This document shows, piece after piece, positions 24,125 through 34,820 of a stretch of 64,000 bases of DNA. The notes below the pieces were generated by a model, which saw only the letters and a program-made list of their open reading frames with translations, did not search any database and was not told the DNA's origin. Source of the stretch: Crossaster papposus (lineage: Eukaryota; Echinodermata; Asteroidea; Velatida; Solasteridae); the NCBI GenBank assembly GCA_037893245.1, contig JBAIAA010000510.1, positions 372,001 through 436,000 of the forward strand, written 5' to 3'. Numbering within the stretch: the first letter of the stretch is position 1; each line of letters starts with the position of its first letter. The translations under genes were made by a program, and so were the position numbers.

Positions 24125-24574
24125 ATGGCGCGCAGTGCGGCCGACAAGCGACGGCCACCCAAGGCGTCGCCGCGTCGCCGACTGCGTCGCAAACCCTACG
24201 GGGCGCGGGAGAGTGAGCTGCCACTCGTCGACAGCAGCCAGTCGCAGTACACTAGCGACGCGCACGAGATACAAGCGCACATGCCCAAGTCGCCCTGCGG
24301 CGACAACACCGGGCCGCAGGCGGCGCATCGCGCGCGGGCGCACTCGTGCTCGCGCGATAGGGCGCATAAGATCAATCGGCGTCGGCGCAGTCACTCCGCG
24401 CAGCCACGCGACGACACGCGTCCGGCCCAGCACGTGCAGCTGCTCGATCTACACGCAGTTCATGCACATATGGCTGGACGCGCGTCGCGACCGCATGGCG
24501 CGCATTCCGCATCGAAAGCGACGCCCCAAGTTCCATGCGCCGGCGCCGCTCACCATCACCAAGCGAGAGAGTGA
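24125..24574 (+). CDS. Unrecognised basic GC-rich ORF, 149 aa
   Basis: The start is the ATG at 24125, just downstream of a strong 3' splice-site-like TTTTTTTGCAG at about 24074-24084 and a short A-rich leader, which suggests a 5'-leader intron. The product is rich in Arg, Ser, His and Ala (MARSAADKRRPPKASPRRRL at the N-terminus), with no membrane segment and no motif I recognise. A RESELPLVDSSQSQY segment at residues 30-45 has a relative in the neighbouring short ORF at 24495 (RESELTLCNNSPPQY). The codon third positions are GC-rich, unlike the surrounding DNA. It could be a mobile-element protein; no function is assigned. Confidence 0.35.
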   Translation: MARSAADKRRPPKASPRRRLRRKPYGARESELPLVDSSQSQYTSDAHEIQAHMPKSPCGDNTGPQAAHRARAHSCSRDRAHKINRRRRSHSAQPRDDTRPAQHVQLLDLHAVHAHMAGRASRPHGAHSASKATPQVPCAGAAHHHQARE

Positions 24575-24674
24575 GCTGACACTCTGCAACAACAGCCCGC
24601 CGCAGTACAAGGGCACCTCACTGCCGCACAAACAGAAGTGTGCCGGCAAGTGCAGCCAGCTGCCCTCCGAGTAG
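24495..24674 (+). CDS. Unrecognised short basic ORF, 59 aa
   Basis: An ATG at 24495 opens a 59-residue frame beginning MARIPHRKRR and containing RESELTLCNNSPPQY and two cysteines (KCAGKC). Its layout (MAR start, basic stretch, RESEL..QY, Pro/Lys/Cys tail) parallels the N-terminus of the ORF at 24125, so the two look like diverged repeats. It overlaps the end of that ORF in another frame. No family is recognised. Confidence 0.3.
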   Translation: MARIPHRKRRPKFHAPAPLTITKRESELTLCNNSPPQYKGTSLPHKQKCAGKCSQLPSE

Positions 24675-25519
24675 ACTTGATCCAAGTCGGGATTATGTGG
24701 TAACATTGCTCATGGTCATCCACACTGTGCGCCTCGCGTCACGTCCACGCTTATCAGTAGCGCGCCCTCATGCGCCACCCATGCTCATGTGTGGTTCAGA
24801 AATCCCGACTTGACGGATCTGCCACACGTTTGTACACAACCTATGGGCTCATCTACCGAAAACGGTAGCGGCCAATCAAATTGCAGAATTGTATAAATTA
24901 GCATATATCTGTAATAATATGAACTTTGACCCAGTTGTGTGACGGACATACGTGGACATTGTGATGTACAATGTACATACACATGTGCATAGTGTACATT
25001 ATGTGTAAATGTACAAACGGTTTAATAGTCTTGCTATCGTGTACATTGTCCGGCCGTTAAGTTTGCACTATACCATACTCTAACTAAATAAACGAAGTAT
25101 GGACGCAGTTATTTAATTTGAAAAAGGCATCTAGTGACAGTACTGCCTACCATTCCTCCATAGTCCGTTAGCGGTCTAGCGAGTCCGTACCGATTGGCGG
25201 ACTTATTTGGCATACATCGCCATAACCATGTGATGCGTATGCAAATAATTTATGAATAACTACATATCACCGCGGGGGGTTTGATTGGCCGATCCGTCAA
25301 GTCGGATTTACTGCACTGACATGATGACATCGCGTTGATGCCGATAGCGGAACGACAACCAGATGACGGCGCCTTTTTTCTAAGGCCAACAAAGCACATA
25401 ACTATTCGGCCGGGTTGACGAAAGCAAATTGGTAGTCTTAACTCCATGGTAAGTCCGACTTGGGTCAAGTCTTCCCCTCCGAGTACATTTGCGCGCGCCT
25501 CTACGCGGCATACGAGAAA

Positions 25520-26131
25520 ATGCGCCGACTGCGCACGCACAAGCGGCGTATCGCCCGCCTCTTCAAAGAGGATGCGCAGTGGTGGGCGCACACGGGCGTC
25601 AAAGCGCTGCTGCCGCCGTCGCCGGCCACCATCATCGAGCTCCTCTTCAAAGAGGATGCGCAGTGGTGGGCGCAAACGGGCGCAAAAGCGCTGCTGGCGC
25701 CGCCCGTGACTGTCGAGCAGACGTCGCTCCCAACGCCTGCCATGCAAATCGTACAGTCGCCCGGCGCCGACATGACGATGCTCGGTCACGTCGCTGGCGC
25801 TCGTACGGCGAAAGCCAAAAAGAAGCGCGCGAGCGTTGCAGTGAAAAATCTGCCCAAGCGCGCCGCCACCAGCACATCCGTGCAGCCAAGCAGCGCAGCG
25901 CAGCCACCGCAAAAGCGGGCGCAACCGAAGCGCAAAGAGCAGCGCGAGCGTCTGCGGCAGTTGCTGTCGGCCGCTGTCGACGCCGAGTTTGCCGCTTACG
26001 ACAGTCGCGCCGACAACCGTGACGCGCTCGAAGCGCGCTTGCGTGAGCTTGTTGCCCTGGCGGCGGACGGTGACTGCATTCTGTCGGCGTGCGAAAAACT
26101 TCTTACTGTTCAAACACAAGCTACTAAATAA
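25520..26131 (+). CDS. Unrecognised Lys/Ala-rich ORF, 203 aa
   Basis: The frame is open upstream to 25460 without an ATG; the first ATG is at 25520. A strong donor-like ATG|GTAAGT lies at about 25446-25453. Residues about 14-65 hold a duplicated LFKEDAQWWA.TG.KALL block encoded by an 83-bp tandem repeat. A Lys/Ala/Gln/Pro-rich low-complexity segment (about residues 90-150) is followed by a predicted helical C-terminus (RERLRQLLSAAVDAEFAAYD). Codon third positions are GC-rich. The stop at 26131 is followed at once by AAAAGGAAGTGG and the 26142 inverted repeat. The function is unknown; it may belong to the mobile element that carries it. Confidence 0.4.
   Translation: MRRLRTHKRRIARLFKEDAQWWAHTGVKALLPPSPATIIELLFKEDAQWWAQTGAKALLAPPVTVEQTSLPTPAMQIVQSPGADMTMLGHVAGARTAKAKKKRASVAVKNLPKRAATSTSVQPSSAAQPPQKRAQPKRKEQRERLRQLLSAAVDAEFAAYDSRADNRDALEARLRELVALAADGDCILSACEKLLTVQTQATK
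25557..25710 (+). repeat. 83-bp tandem duplication inside the ORF
   Basis: TCTTCAAAGAGGATGCGCAG begins at about 25560 and again 83 bp on; the two units differ at a handful of positions. The unit length is not a multiple of three, yet both copies are read in the same frame: the aligned homologous part is shorter than the full period and the 16-18 bp linker differs. Confidence 0.75.
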
Positions 26132-26141
26132 AAGGAAGTGG

Positions 26142-26307
26142 ACAAGTCAAAGGTAAAATGCTCTGAGAGCATAATAAAAGGGCCAACGGGTTTCCAGTTA
26201 AAGTAAAATGCTGTGCGAGCATTCCAGCTAAAGTAAAATGCTGTCTCAGCACTGCACTCGCGTCAAAAAGGAAGTGGACAAGAGAATGCCAACGGGTTTT
26301 ACCTCTT

Positions 26308-26341
<34 letters not shown>

Positions 26342-27711
26342 CAAGCGCAGACCGAGCGAAAGGTCAGCAGGTGTGGGCCACTAGTTCGGTGTGGGCGGGT
26401 CGAAACCGTTGCCCTCCCACCGAGCAGTAGATGTTAACTGGTTAGCACCGTACCGTAATCACTGCATTTATTTGCATACACTAATGCTGGTGGGTCATCG
26501 TAAGATAGCCATTACGGCTTGGATGGAGTTCAATTTTGGTTTTGCGTTGCTATAAAGAGTACTATCACCAATGTTCGATATACGCTGCGCGCTCTCCTGC
26601 ACTGACGACACTGTCTGAGAGGTCCTAGGTGCCGCTATGCACGCTCTTCTACTCTGGCGCATACTAGCTACGCCCATAATTCTAACCTACACCCTCCAGC
26701 TAGCCCAAGACACTTGACAGCCTTCGCTCCTCTTTGCATGCACATCTGCGCCGGCGTACTTTCAGCATCTGTCACTACACCTAATGCATGAGCGCCTGTG
26801 CCTGCATAGGGTTGCACTTCATACACTGCAACAGGTCATCACGTCAGTTGACAATGACAATTCTACTTAGCACCGCCTTCTTCCCCCGCCTTTAGACCAC
26901 CGTACGTAGCTGTGCCTTGCGCGCATTTGTCTCACAAACGCTCGCAAATACACAGCGAACGCACGCTTTCTCTAATTCATCCGACACGTGTGCCGGATTA
27001 AAAAAAAAACGATGTCACCTTGCTTCAATACTCAACAACTTTTGCACGGAAACATGTGAGCGCCAACAGCAGCATACTTACTACTTGATACACAGCGCGC
27101 ACAGAGCGGGTAAGAAGTGAACTTCACCGTGGGCCCACAGCGCGCGTCGAGATTATCCGTTAATAAGCCCATTATAAGCTTATTTATAAGCTCGTGCTCA
27201 TCCGCCCTATCGCGCGAGCACGAGTTATTGTTTACGCGCCGTCCATTTCGTGCCAGTTATTCAGCTACGTGACCACCGACCGCGTTACATAGCCGGTGAT
27301 CGCCTTCCCATTCTCTTGCGTTGCGGCCTTCTCTCTCTCGCAGAGAGTGCAGCGCTTTCCCCTCCAATGCGTGTGTCTTTCTCTCATTGGCTCATTGAGT
27401 CGGTGCTTTAGACTACCCGATTGTGAGTCCATGCTGCTATGGGAGGAGGGGGCGAGGTGGGAGGGCAACGGTTTCGACCCGCCCACACCGAACTAGTGGC
27501 CCACACCTGCTGACCTTTCGCTCGGTCTGCGCTTGTTGGGGGGGTAAGAGGTAAAACCCGTTGGCATTCTCTTGTCCACTTCCTTTTTGACGCGAGTGCA
27601 GTGCTGAGACAGCATTTTACTTTAGCTGGAATGCTCGCACAGCATTTTACTTTAACTGGAAACCCGTTGGCCCTTTTATTATGCTCTCAGAGCATTTTAC
27701 CTTTGACTTGT
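26142..27711. mobile_element. 1.57-kb foldback with arms of about 270 bp
   Basis: ACAAGTCAAAGGTAAAATGC at 26142 is mirrored by the right end at 27711. The arms run inward through GGGCCAACGGGTTT, GCGTCAAAAAGGAAGTGG, GCGCAGACCGAGCGAAAGG and GGTGTGGGCGGGTCGAAACC to about 26430 and 27460. A 30-base C run (about 26310-26339) in the left arm faces only about 7 Gs in the right arm. The interior is non-coding, but about 26985-27085 resembles 23985-24060. Confidence 0.85.
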
Positions 27712-29500
27712 TAGAGCATTGCGATTCGTCATAAATTAATGTGTGGTTTTGGGTATTTTTTTATTTTTTTATTTTAATAGATTTAGACGCTGTTGTCATT
27801 GCATTTTATTCTGTTCAATATCAAACGTTATGGTTAATTGTTTTATTTAAATAACCAAGAGTGTTAAAACAAACAACAACAAAAACCCAAATTTGTGTTT
27901 TTTAATTCAATTTCGAACGCCCCGTGAAACGAATTTTACGATTTTAGGAGGAATCAGAACGGTATACAAATTGCAATAATACTTGATCTCGAATAGAATT
28001 CATTGCTAACTATTTTTTTTAATTGAGAAATGAGCTAGGCGATGTTCGGGGACCAAAAGTAAAGTGTCGTTATAAGAATGTGTAAGGCAAGTGTTAAAAT
28101 AACTGGGGAAGATATAATATCCTGAATGAAAAACTATGTAAATATGGTAATATTTAAGAATTTGTCTCCCTGATTGTTCAGCTATAGCTTAACGTCAATG
28201 GTCTTGTGGCGATGTTCAAAAATATAACGTTACATGTATTTGTTTTTTTGTTTTTAATACAGTAAGGCCTACCTTGAAGTAGTGTTCTTAGTCAGAGCTC
28301 AACCGAAGTAGAAATCTTAGTGACTGAAGTTGAATGTCACCTAAAAATAATACAAAGACAACTTTAAGTCATTTGTTGTAACAAAGATGGTGACAAAATG
28401 GGGGGAAACAAGACGAGTCCGTGGATGCAAAGAAGAAATATAGTACGTTCGACTTTTGCCCCTACCGTTTTAAATAAGACTTAAGAGTTTGCATGGTGGA
28501 AAAATCAATAGGATGGGAGGTTTGCGGTAACACCATATGGGTTGTGGATGGTGCTGAGTTCAGTGGACCATTGAGGTATGCGATTCTGGAATAGGATACG
28601 CGGCAGATTTTGACAGGATGCTAACAGTAACAGATGCTTGGTAGGATGCTGGGGTAGGCTGTTTGTGCTCATTAAAGCATGTCAGAAGAATGGTGGAACA
28701 GCTTGAACATCAAGCACAGTACCAAGGGTATACATGTATAGGGGACCCTAAGTACGTGAACAGCCTCTTACAACCATTTACGTGGACAGCGGAGCAGAGA
28801 GTTTAATATACTCTGACACAACCTACTCTATTCACGAGTTTTGTTTAAAACATACTTTTGTAAGAACCACTAATCAAGAAGGAGTACAAACATTAATTTC
28901 ACGTCAAGACTTGAAAAGCCATCTGTCATAGAACCTTACCTTGTAAATCTCGTTCTTGCGTTCAGGTCTCTCTCTGGCTGTCCTGTCGAAGGCGAAGATG
29001 AGTTGCGGTCGTTGTGAGGAATGAAGCGCGCGCTTCTGCCTTAAAACTTGCCAGTGATTTCCTAAGCAGTGACTGAGGAACGTTGCCCGGTTTCTGATTG
29101 GCCCCTAGTGCGCTGTCAATTACACACCACTGACTCGTTTAATATTCATGAACGGGAGTTAATGTTAATGTAGTTGCAGTCACCGACACTGTGAAATGAA
29201 CACATCTTATTAGTGGACATTTTATAGACGTCGATGACATGTTCAAACGCGTGTCCCCTAGTGCGCTGTCAATCACGCACCACTGACTCGTTTGAAATTT
29301 ATGAACGGGAGTTATGTAAATGAAACTTTCAGTCACCGACACTGTGAAATGAACACATCTTATTGGTGGACGTTTTATAGACGTTGATGACGCGTTCAAA
29401 CGCGTGCTTTGTGATTGACACTCACAACTGACCAATGAAAGGAAGACAGATGAGATTCGATGGTTTGCATGGCGAAAAGGCAATGGAGGTTCGAACTTAG
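27712..29500 (+). repeat. R3 repeat copy 1, right part
   Basis: It resumes the match to the second copy: 27721-28465 parallels 60101-60835 and 28466-29290 parallels 63195-64000. Landmarks are GATTCGTCATAAATTAATGT, AGTAAGGCCTACCTTGA, GGTAACACCATATGGGTTGT and GAAGCGCGCGCT. There is no convincing open frame. The type is not recognised; it could be a transposon body or a duplicated non-coding segment. Confidence 0.85.
29105..29405 (+). repeat. Tandem duplication of about 155 bp
   Basis: Two units start at TAGTGCGCTGTCAAT..CAC (about 29108 and 29258), each running through AGTCACCGACACTGTGAAAT to GTTCAAACGCGTG. The same tandem begins at about 63807 in R3 copy 2. Confidence 0.85.
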
Positions 29501-29640
29501 ACCACGTGTACGTGTAGCGGTTTGCATTTTTGTCTTCGGCAGTCAGCTATGCGTAAACGAATATTCATAGTAAACAACAATGGCAACTAATCTATTATTA
29601 CAAAAATAAAAAATAACCCCTGTCGTTAACTAACTCGCCA

Positions 29641-29700
29641 ATAGCCTATTTGGTCGAGAGGTGAGCTATGGATCGAAAGGTCTGTGGTTCGAGTCCGACT
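29641..29700 (+). other. tRNA-like sequence (SINE head or tRNA relic)
   Basis: An A-box-like TAGCCTATTTGG at 29642 and a perfect B box GGTTCGAGTCC at 29686-29696 sit 33 bp apart, as in tRNA-derived promoters. I could not fold a full cloverleaf. Confidence 0.45.
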
Positions 29701-30330
29701 GTTGTTAACGTTTATCGTTTTCTTCGCCAATTTTCTTGTGGAATATCTTAACCAGAGAGCAAGGCTAAAGGAAAAACCGGGTTAGATAGATAAGTGCCTT
29801 GACAAATATTTTATTGTGACTTCCCCAATGAAAGACCACTCGAACCACTGACTTGTTGGGTGACCAACTATGATTGGTGGATAGAAACATGACGTAAACC
29901 GGTCGTGATTTGTTCAGTGTTCAGTTTGTGTTGTATGTAGAGCCCCTTTATGAAACAAACACTAGCCACGATATTATTAAAGGGAACCTATTACCAAAAG
30001 ATTAAGAAAACAAATTGTCGAGTTCCATGATCTCTACGCTCTATATTAAGTTTTAAAAATACTATTTTGCGAATGTTTTGAAATGTTGTTAATTTAATGT
30101 TGATGGTAACGCATTTATGGGGTTTAATGTCAAAGCCGCTATAACACTAAAGTTATCATAATGTGTTTCTACTGATTTGTAGTTCACTGCATTATTATTA
30201 TGTTACTTACTTAATTCAGCACAAGAGATGCATACAATTATAAATGGTTTAGCCTCAGGTATAATGTTTAACTGTTTGGGAGGCGCCCAGGAAAAAAACA
30301 CGGGCTTCTAAACTGGTAACCTTTTTAACT
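29701..30330. other. No gene recognised
   Basis: AT-rich, with no repeat or coding signal that I can support. Confidence 0.5.
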
Positions 30331-30717
30331 GAGCAAGGCATTTTTGTGCAAAGCCAAAGTTGTGCTTAGCAGCTCAATGAAACTGGCCCCTAGAGCTTTG
30401 GAGGAAATACAGACCATAAATGAAGTCACGTACCAGACAAAATAACATGAACTTGATGAACTCTGGGCATGCGGGCCCTGCAAACCCGGGTCACTTTAAT
30501 ATTGACTCTAACTGGTTCGTCGCGAAACTCGGCGGTTGTCGAGCTCAAACGCGACCCAAGAACACACCACCTATAATATTATAAAATATACGTATTTTTG
30601 TGCAAAGCCAAAGTTGTGCTTAACAGCTCAATGAAAATGGCCCCTAGAGCTTTGGAGGAAATACAGACCGGAAATGAAGTCACGTACCACCTATAATATT
30701 ATAAAATATACGTATTG
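30331..30717. repeat. Duplicated fragments with a half MITE end
   Basis: TTTTTGTGCAAAGCCAAAGT..CTTAGCAGCTCAATGAAACTGGCCCC appears at about 30342-30445 and again at about 30596-30690. CACCTATAATATTATAAAAT is at about 30566 and 30687. The TTAGCAGCTC.ATGAAA.TGGCCCC part is one end of the same foldback family as 40437-40547, without its partner arm. Confidence 0.75.
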
Positions 30718-33700
30718 ACCTATCTCTTCTCAGCCACGATAACCAACCACACATGTACATGTACTTGCAACAGACTTGCAACAACCAAAATATATTTACA
30801 TATTACATTTTTACCTGTTTTTATTCTTGCTGGTTTACGGTCACACACGCCCGGATTCACCGCTTGAAAAATAGCTATATATACAATACAATTCTTATAC
30901 TTTTAGCTTGTCTATGTTTATGACTATGTTTATGTTTGAATATTATCATATGTTTTGATATTTGATTCAATTCAATTCGCCTTACAAACTTAAATAATTA
31001 TGCATATTATGCATCTTATGCATATTGTACATTACAATATGCATAACGTGGTGATGTACACTTCAGTATTTAAACTTTTACTTCCGTTTTGATTGGAAGC
31101 GTATTCACCACAAACCATCATAATAAGATACTACAATCTTAACAAGTTTAGTTAGCATTTTTCTCTATCACTGTGAAAATAGAAATAAACTGTAAAAAAA
31201 CCTGGAAAATTCCTTCTTTAACTCCTAAACCAGGACATTTAACATAAACATGGTATGCCCTATTGACCGTCTTATACGATGAACACTTCAAATCATTAAC
31301 CGATGCGTATTGGCAATCATCCCAACAAATATCTTTATTTTTTACAGCGTTTGCTGCTATCCCTGAAGAAATTTTATGAACATTTTGCACGATTGGAACA
31401 ATTTGGGATTGATCAATATTTAATTATTGTCATGGTTAATTTTAATCGCCTTGGAATTTGAAAACGAAACAACCAGGTATGAAAGCATTTTTATTTTACC
31501 GACCTTGAGACAGGCGAAAAACAGAGATCAAAACCTGGGATTGATTTGGGTTCAGAAAAAAGATGCTCTGAACATTCCTGTCTGACTCCCGAAGGCGATC
31601 GAGCGCTTGAAAAGCGAACAAGCTCCAAGATCAAATAATAAATGATCCAAAATAAGTACTTCCAATGCTTAGAATTTAAATCCCAATCGTAGTTTGGGAT
31701 TTTTATTCGTTTTTGTTAACACAAATTATTAACTTGTTTTCTTCCGAGATTAAAAACGGATGACGCATAAACACGCCACGAGCTAGGCCAGAAATGTCTG
31801 TCAGCAGCGAGCAAGGGCGGAAATGTCATGGGTGTGCTTCCCGATAGATTCGGCCTGAACCTGCGTCGGGTCGAGTTTCGTTATTAAAAATAACCCCGCG
31901 CCTCGGCTCGGTGAATGTTACAATAATCCCGGCGCGAACTGGTTAAGTCGTTGGAAACTGTTTCTTTTATTAATTTGTGGTTTGGAGGTTTTTTGTGTTG
32001 CCCCTAAGGGAAAACAAAAACAACCAAACTTGCAACTCAATGTGCTTTAAGGTGCAAAGTGGAACTGGGCACAGGGCATAGTGGAGACAACTGCAAAATA
32101 TTAGATAATGGGTGATTTATTTTTTTCAGATTTATTGATATTTGTAATCTTTGCTATGCCTAATAACTACATTTGATTAAGAAATATTATGGAAATAGTC
32201 GAATGAAAGTGCTTTCACTGGGAAAACAATTGACAATTTTTCATATCATGTTCAAAACTCAAAATTTCAAAGTCCTTTTTCTCAACATTTTACTTTTGCG
32301 ACATATTGATAAATGTGAACTTTAAACATCCATAACTTGTTCACGGAATGTCCGATTGAAGCACAACATACAGTATTGTAAGGAGAATTTCATTCTCTTT
32401 TCTGATACCCGAAAACCCTCATTTCAACCTCTGCCCAGTTCTGTCTCATTTTGCCAGAACCCCTCACCAATGAGCCCATAACAAATGTGCGGTATAATGG
32501 CATCCCAGCTGCTGTGGACTGGGGGTGAGTGTGGGGTAGATACTTCTGCAGGGAATTGGTTATCATGATGTTGTCATGATTGATCATAACATCATGACTA
32601 TCGATATGCACCCTCGCATCTATCTATCAGTAGATTTGTCACAGTATTAAGTACCTTTTATTAACATGCGATTTGACTAACAATTTCATTAATTGTTTTT
32701 TATTGTATCGTTGTGAACATTCATGTTGATATGTTTTTATTGCTTTCGAAGAATAATGGGAAACTGGGTAACAAACAAAATTGAAGGAGCGTTTTTTTGT
32801 GGTAACAGCCGATGTATGCAGTAACACGTTAAGCTGCTCACCATACGAAAGAAGAAGAGGCATCGGTTAAATCTGAAGCATTCAAATTTACAAAAAGGTG
32901 AATAATAAATTGTGTAAAATTCTTTTTTTTGCAGATGTTCAATCTGAAGTAGTCTGTGTCAGGAGAGTGCAGTCGGTATTACCCACTGTTGTCTCGACAC
33001 CAGACTTCAGGCTAGACTTTATTTGTACATCTTAGAAAACAATTCAAATTACTTTTGCAGTCATCACTGACGCCACATTGTGAACAATGCTCTAAAATGC
33101 CATTTTACCAGCAATTTTTTGTTTAACCTTTCGAATTACTTAATTCTAGAAAAAATGAGACTGTCAAGGATAATGCCCGATTTAGTTTCTTCCAGATACA
33201 CTCTTTGTTTTTCTTTCTGTTTTATATATTTCCCCCGTTGTACAAAGTTTGTCCTTTTAGGCCTATGCTTGTTCGACATAAAATTTGAATAAGCTGTGGA
33301 AACTCTCGTCTTGTATTGTGTTATTTACTGATCCTAGTTTGCTGAATAAATTGTGCCGTAGTCAGACGATGGAAAGATATATATCCCCGCGAAATTAAAA
33401 AAACAGAGATTGTTAATCGAGAAAACACAGGTCCGTGATCCGGGTGTCAGGTGCCAGGAGCCAACAAGGTGCAAGAGGGTGTGGACAGCGATTGACCGCC
33501 GTTGCATTGATGCAAGCAAAGCGTGACCGTCCATCACCAGTCACCAAGGGCGATAGCCGTCACAAACAGGGATCACGAGAGCCAAGTAGGCGCAGGGCAT
33601 TCGTCCGACAAACCGCGGTGGGCCCACAGTAATTTAAACATATTCCGGAATATAGTTGTGTATAGTTAGCCACGTTTAGTTTTGGCTATTGTTCTTCCTT

Positions 33701-34104
33701 TGTGTTTTGTTATTGTTATTTATTAGTCAGAGTAATTATATATTTGGTTTACATATAAACAAACATATCTCTATCTAGAGCGGTATACATATATAGATTT
33801 AAGGCTAATAAGGTTAATAACCAGGAGTTAGTTTCAGTTTTGTAACGACTTGTGATCATTGTAAATAAATTGATGTAAATGATTTTGTAAATATACAAGC
33901 TTTTTAAGAGCTTCTCTTATTGTCCTATGTGAGTGGTTTAGGGTTTGCAAACGGGGATCGCTTTAAATTTAATCAATATTTTCATCCGGTTGTGACAGGG
34001 ACGTTTTAGGTATAAACTCTGGGGGAAAAGGACCTTATTTGGTTTCATCTTGTGTTTTTCCGATAATAATAAATTTCTCATTGATTTCAGATATCACATG
34101 CAGT
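30718..34104. other. Long stretch without a recognised gene
   Basis: AT-rich DNA with only short open frames. The frame at 33435-33632 is Arg/Gly/Gln-rich by composition and has no recognisable motif. Nothing here supports a gene or a known RNA. Confidence 0.5.
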
Positions 34105-34190
34105 CAATTCGTCGCATATCTGACGAACCGGCGAATACGCGCACAACCTAAATGGCCCATTCGTCACTTCGCCAGACATGCGACGAATTG
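34105..34190. other. 86-nt near-perfect hairpin
   Basis: CAATTCGTCGCATATCTG..CGAA pairs with TTCGCCAGACATGCGACGAATTG across a loop of about 20 bases. The stem is about 30 bp with a few mismatches. The size fits a microRNA precursor or a very short foldback element; the sequence alone does not decide. Confidence 0.6.
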
Positions 34191-34746
34191 TTTCATTTGT
34201 AATTTATGACCATTTGGTAAAATAAAATAAAGTCAAAATTTTGTCAATTTTTATAAAAATGAATATTATGTCGCAAAAAAATAGTTATATACATGGCTGC
34301 AAAGCCCACAGCTTTCAATTATATATAATAGAGCTCCATAGCCCCTCTGGTTCTGGAGATTATGACATGTTTGCATATTGATTAATTCCTTACACAACTT
34401 AGAAAACGGCGCTCTATGCAGCGCGCGTAGGCCGCCAATGCGGGCGCCCTCTGATGTACGCCGTAGACCACGCGCGCTATGACCACGCTTACTCACATCG
34501 GCCTAATAATCTCTCGGAAAATTCTAAACAGAATTGTGTCGAATTGCATGCGATTATGCGAGTTAGCCAAGACGACCTATTCGAAGGTCATGGCTAACCC
34601 CTTAAAATTTAAAAATGTTCCATATTGTTAATTTTGGCCAATTTTTTAAATAAAAATGCAAAGCTATAACCCATTACAATTGTTTGTGGTTTTTTTAAGT
34701 ACATTTTTGGTCATTTTAAATAAAATTGAAAGTAAACAAAGAAATT

Positions 34747-34820
34747 GGCAAGGCAGGACTCGAACCTGCGCCTTCCAGAATTCTGGTCCGGCGCTCTACC
34801 AACTGCGGAGCTATCTTGCC
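34747..34820 (-). pseudogene. tRNA-like pseudogene
   Basis: On the minus strand GGCAAGATAGCTC..GTTGGTAGAGC forms the acceptor and D arm with an A box, CCGGA/TCTGG an anticodon stem, and GCAGGTTCGAGTCCTGC a perfect T arm with the B box. The acceptor pairs over only six bases, position 33 is C rather than U, and the loop CCAGAAT would read AGA (Ser) although there is no long variable arm. It is therefore a decayed tRNA or tRNA-derived SINE head rather than a working gene. Confidence 0.65.

Larger units (their letters stand above)
22038..27711. mobile_element. 5.7-kb compound GC-rich insertion in R3
   Basis: The boundaries come from comparison with the uninterrupted R3 sequence at about 60085-60100. 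The left edge starts with a GTGACGC/GCGTCAC mini-hairpin. The right edge is the end of a long inverted repeat shared with 26142. The contents are two direct 235-bp repeats, a 490-bp foldback, two or three unrecognised GC-rich open frames and a 1.57-kb foldback. The interior of that last foldback (about 26985-27085 and 27195-27225) shares sequence with 23985-24060 and 24341-24365, so the parts belong to one family. Base composition differs sharply from the AT-rich surroundings. The family is not recognised; a large DNA transposon or another mobile element is possible. Confidence 0.7.

Noticed and set aside
25250-26119. 289-codon minus-strand ORF
   Set aside because: Shadow of the GC-rich plus-strand frame; start in AT-rich flank and no motif.
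33435-33632. Small Arg-rich gene
   Set aside because: No homology recognised, no promoter or splice context; treated as chance.
34747-34820. Functional tRNA-Ser gene
   Set aside because: Lacks U33, a seventh acceptor pair and a long variable arm.
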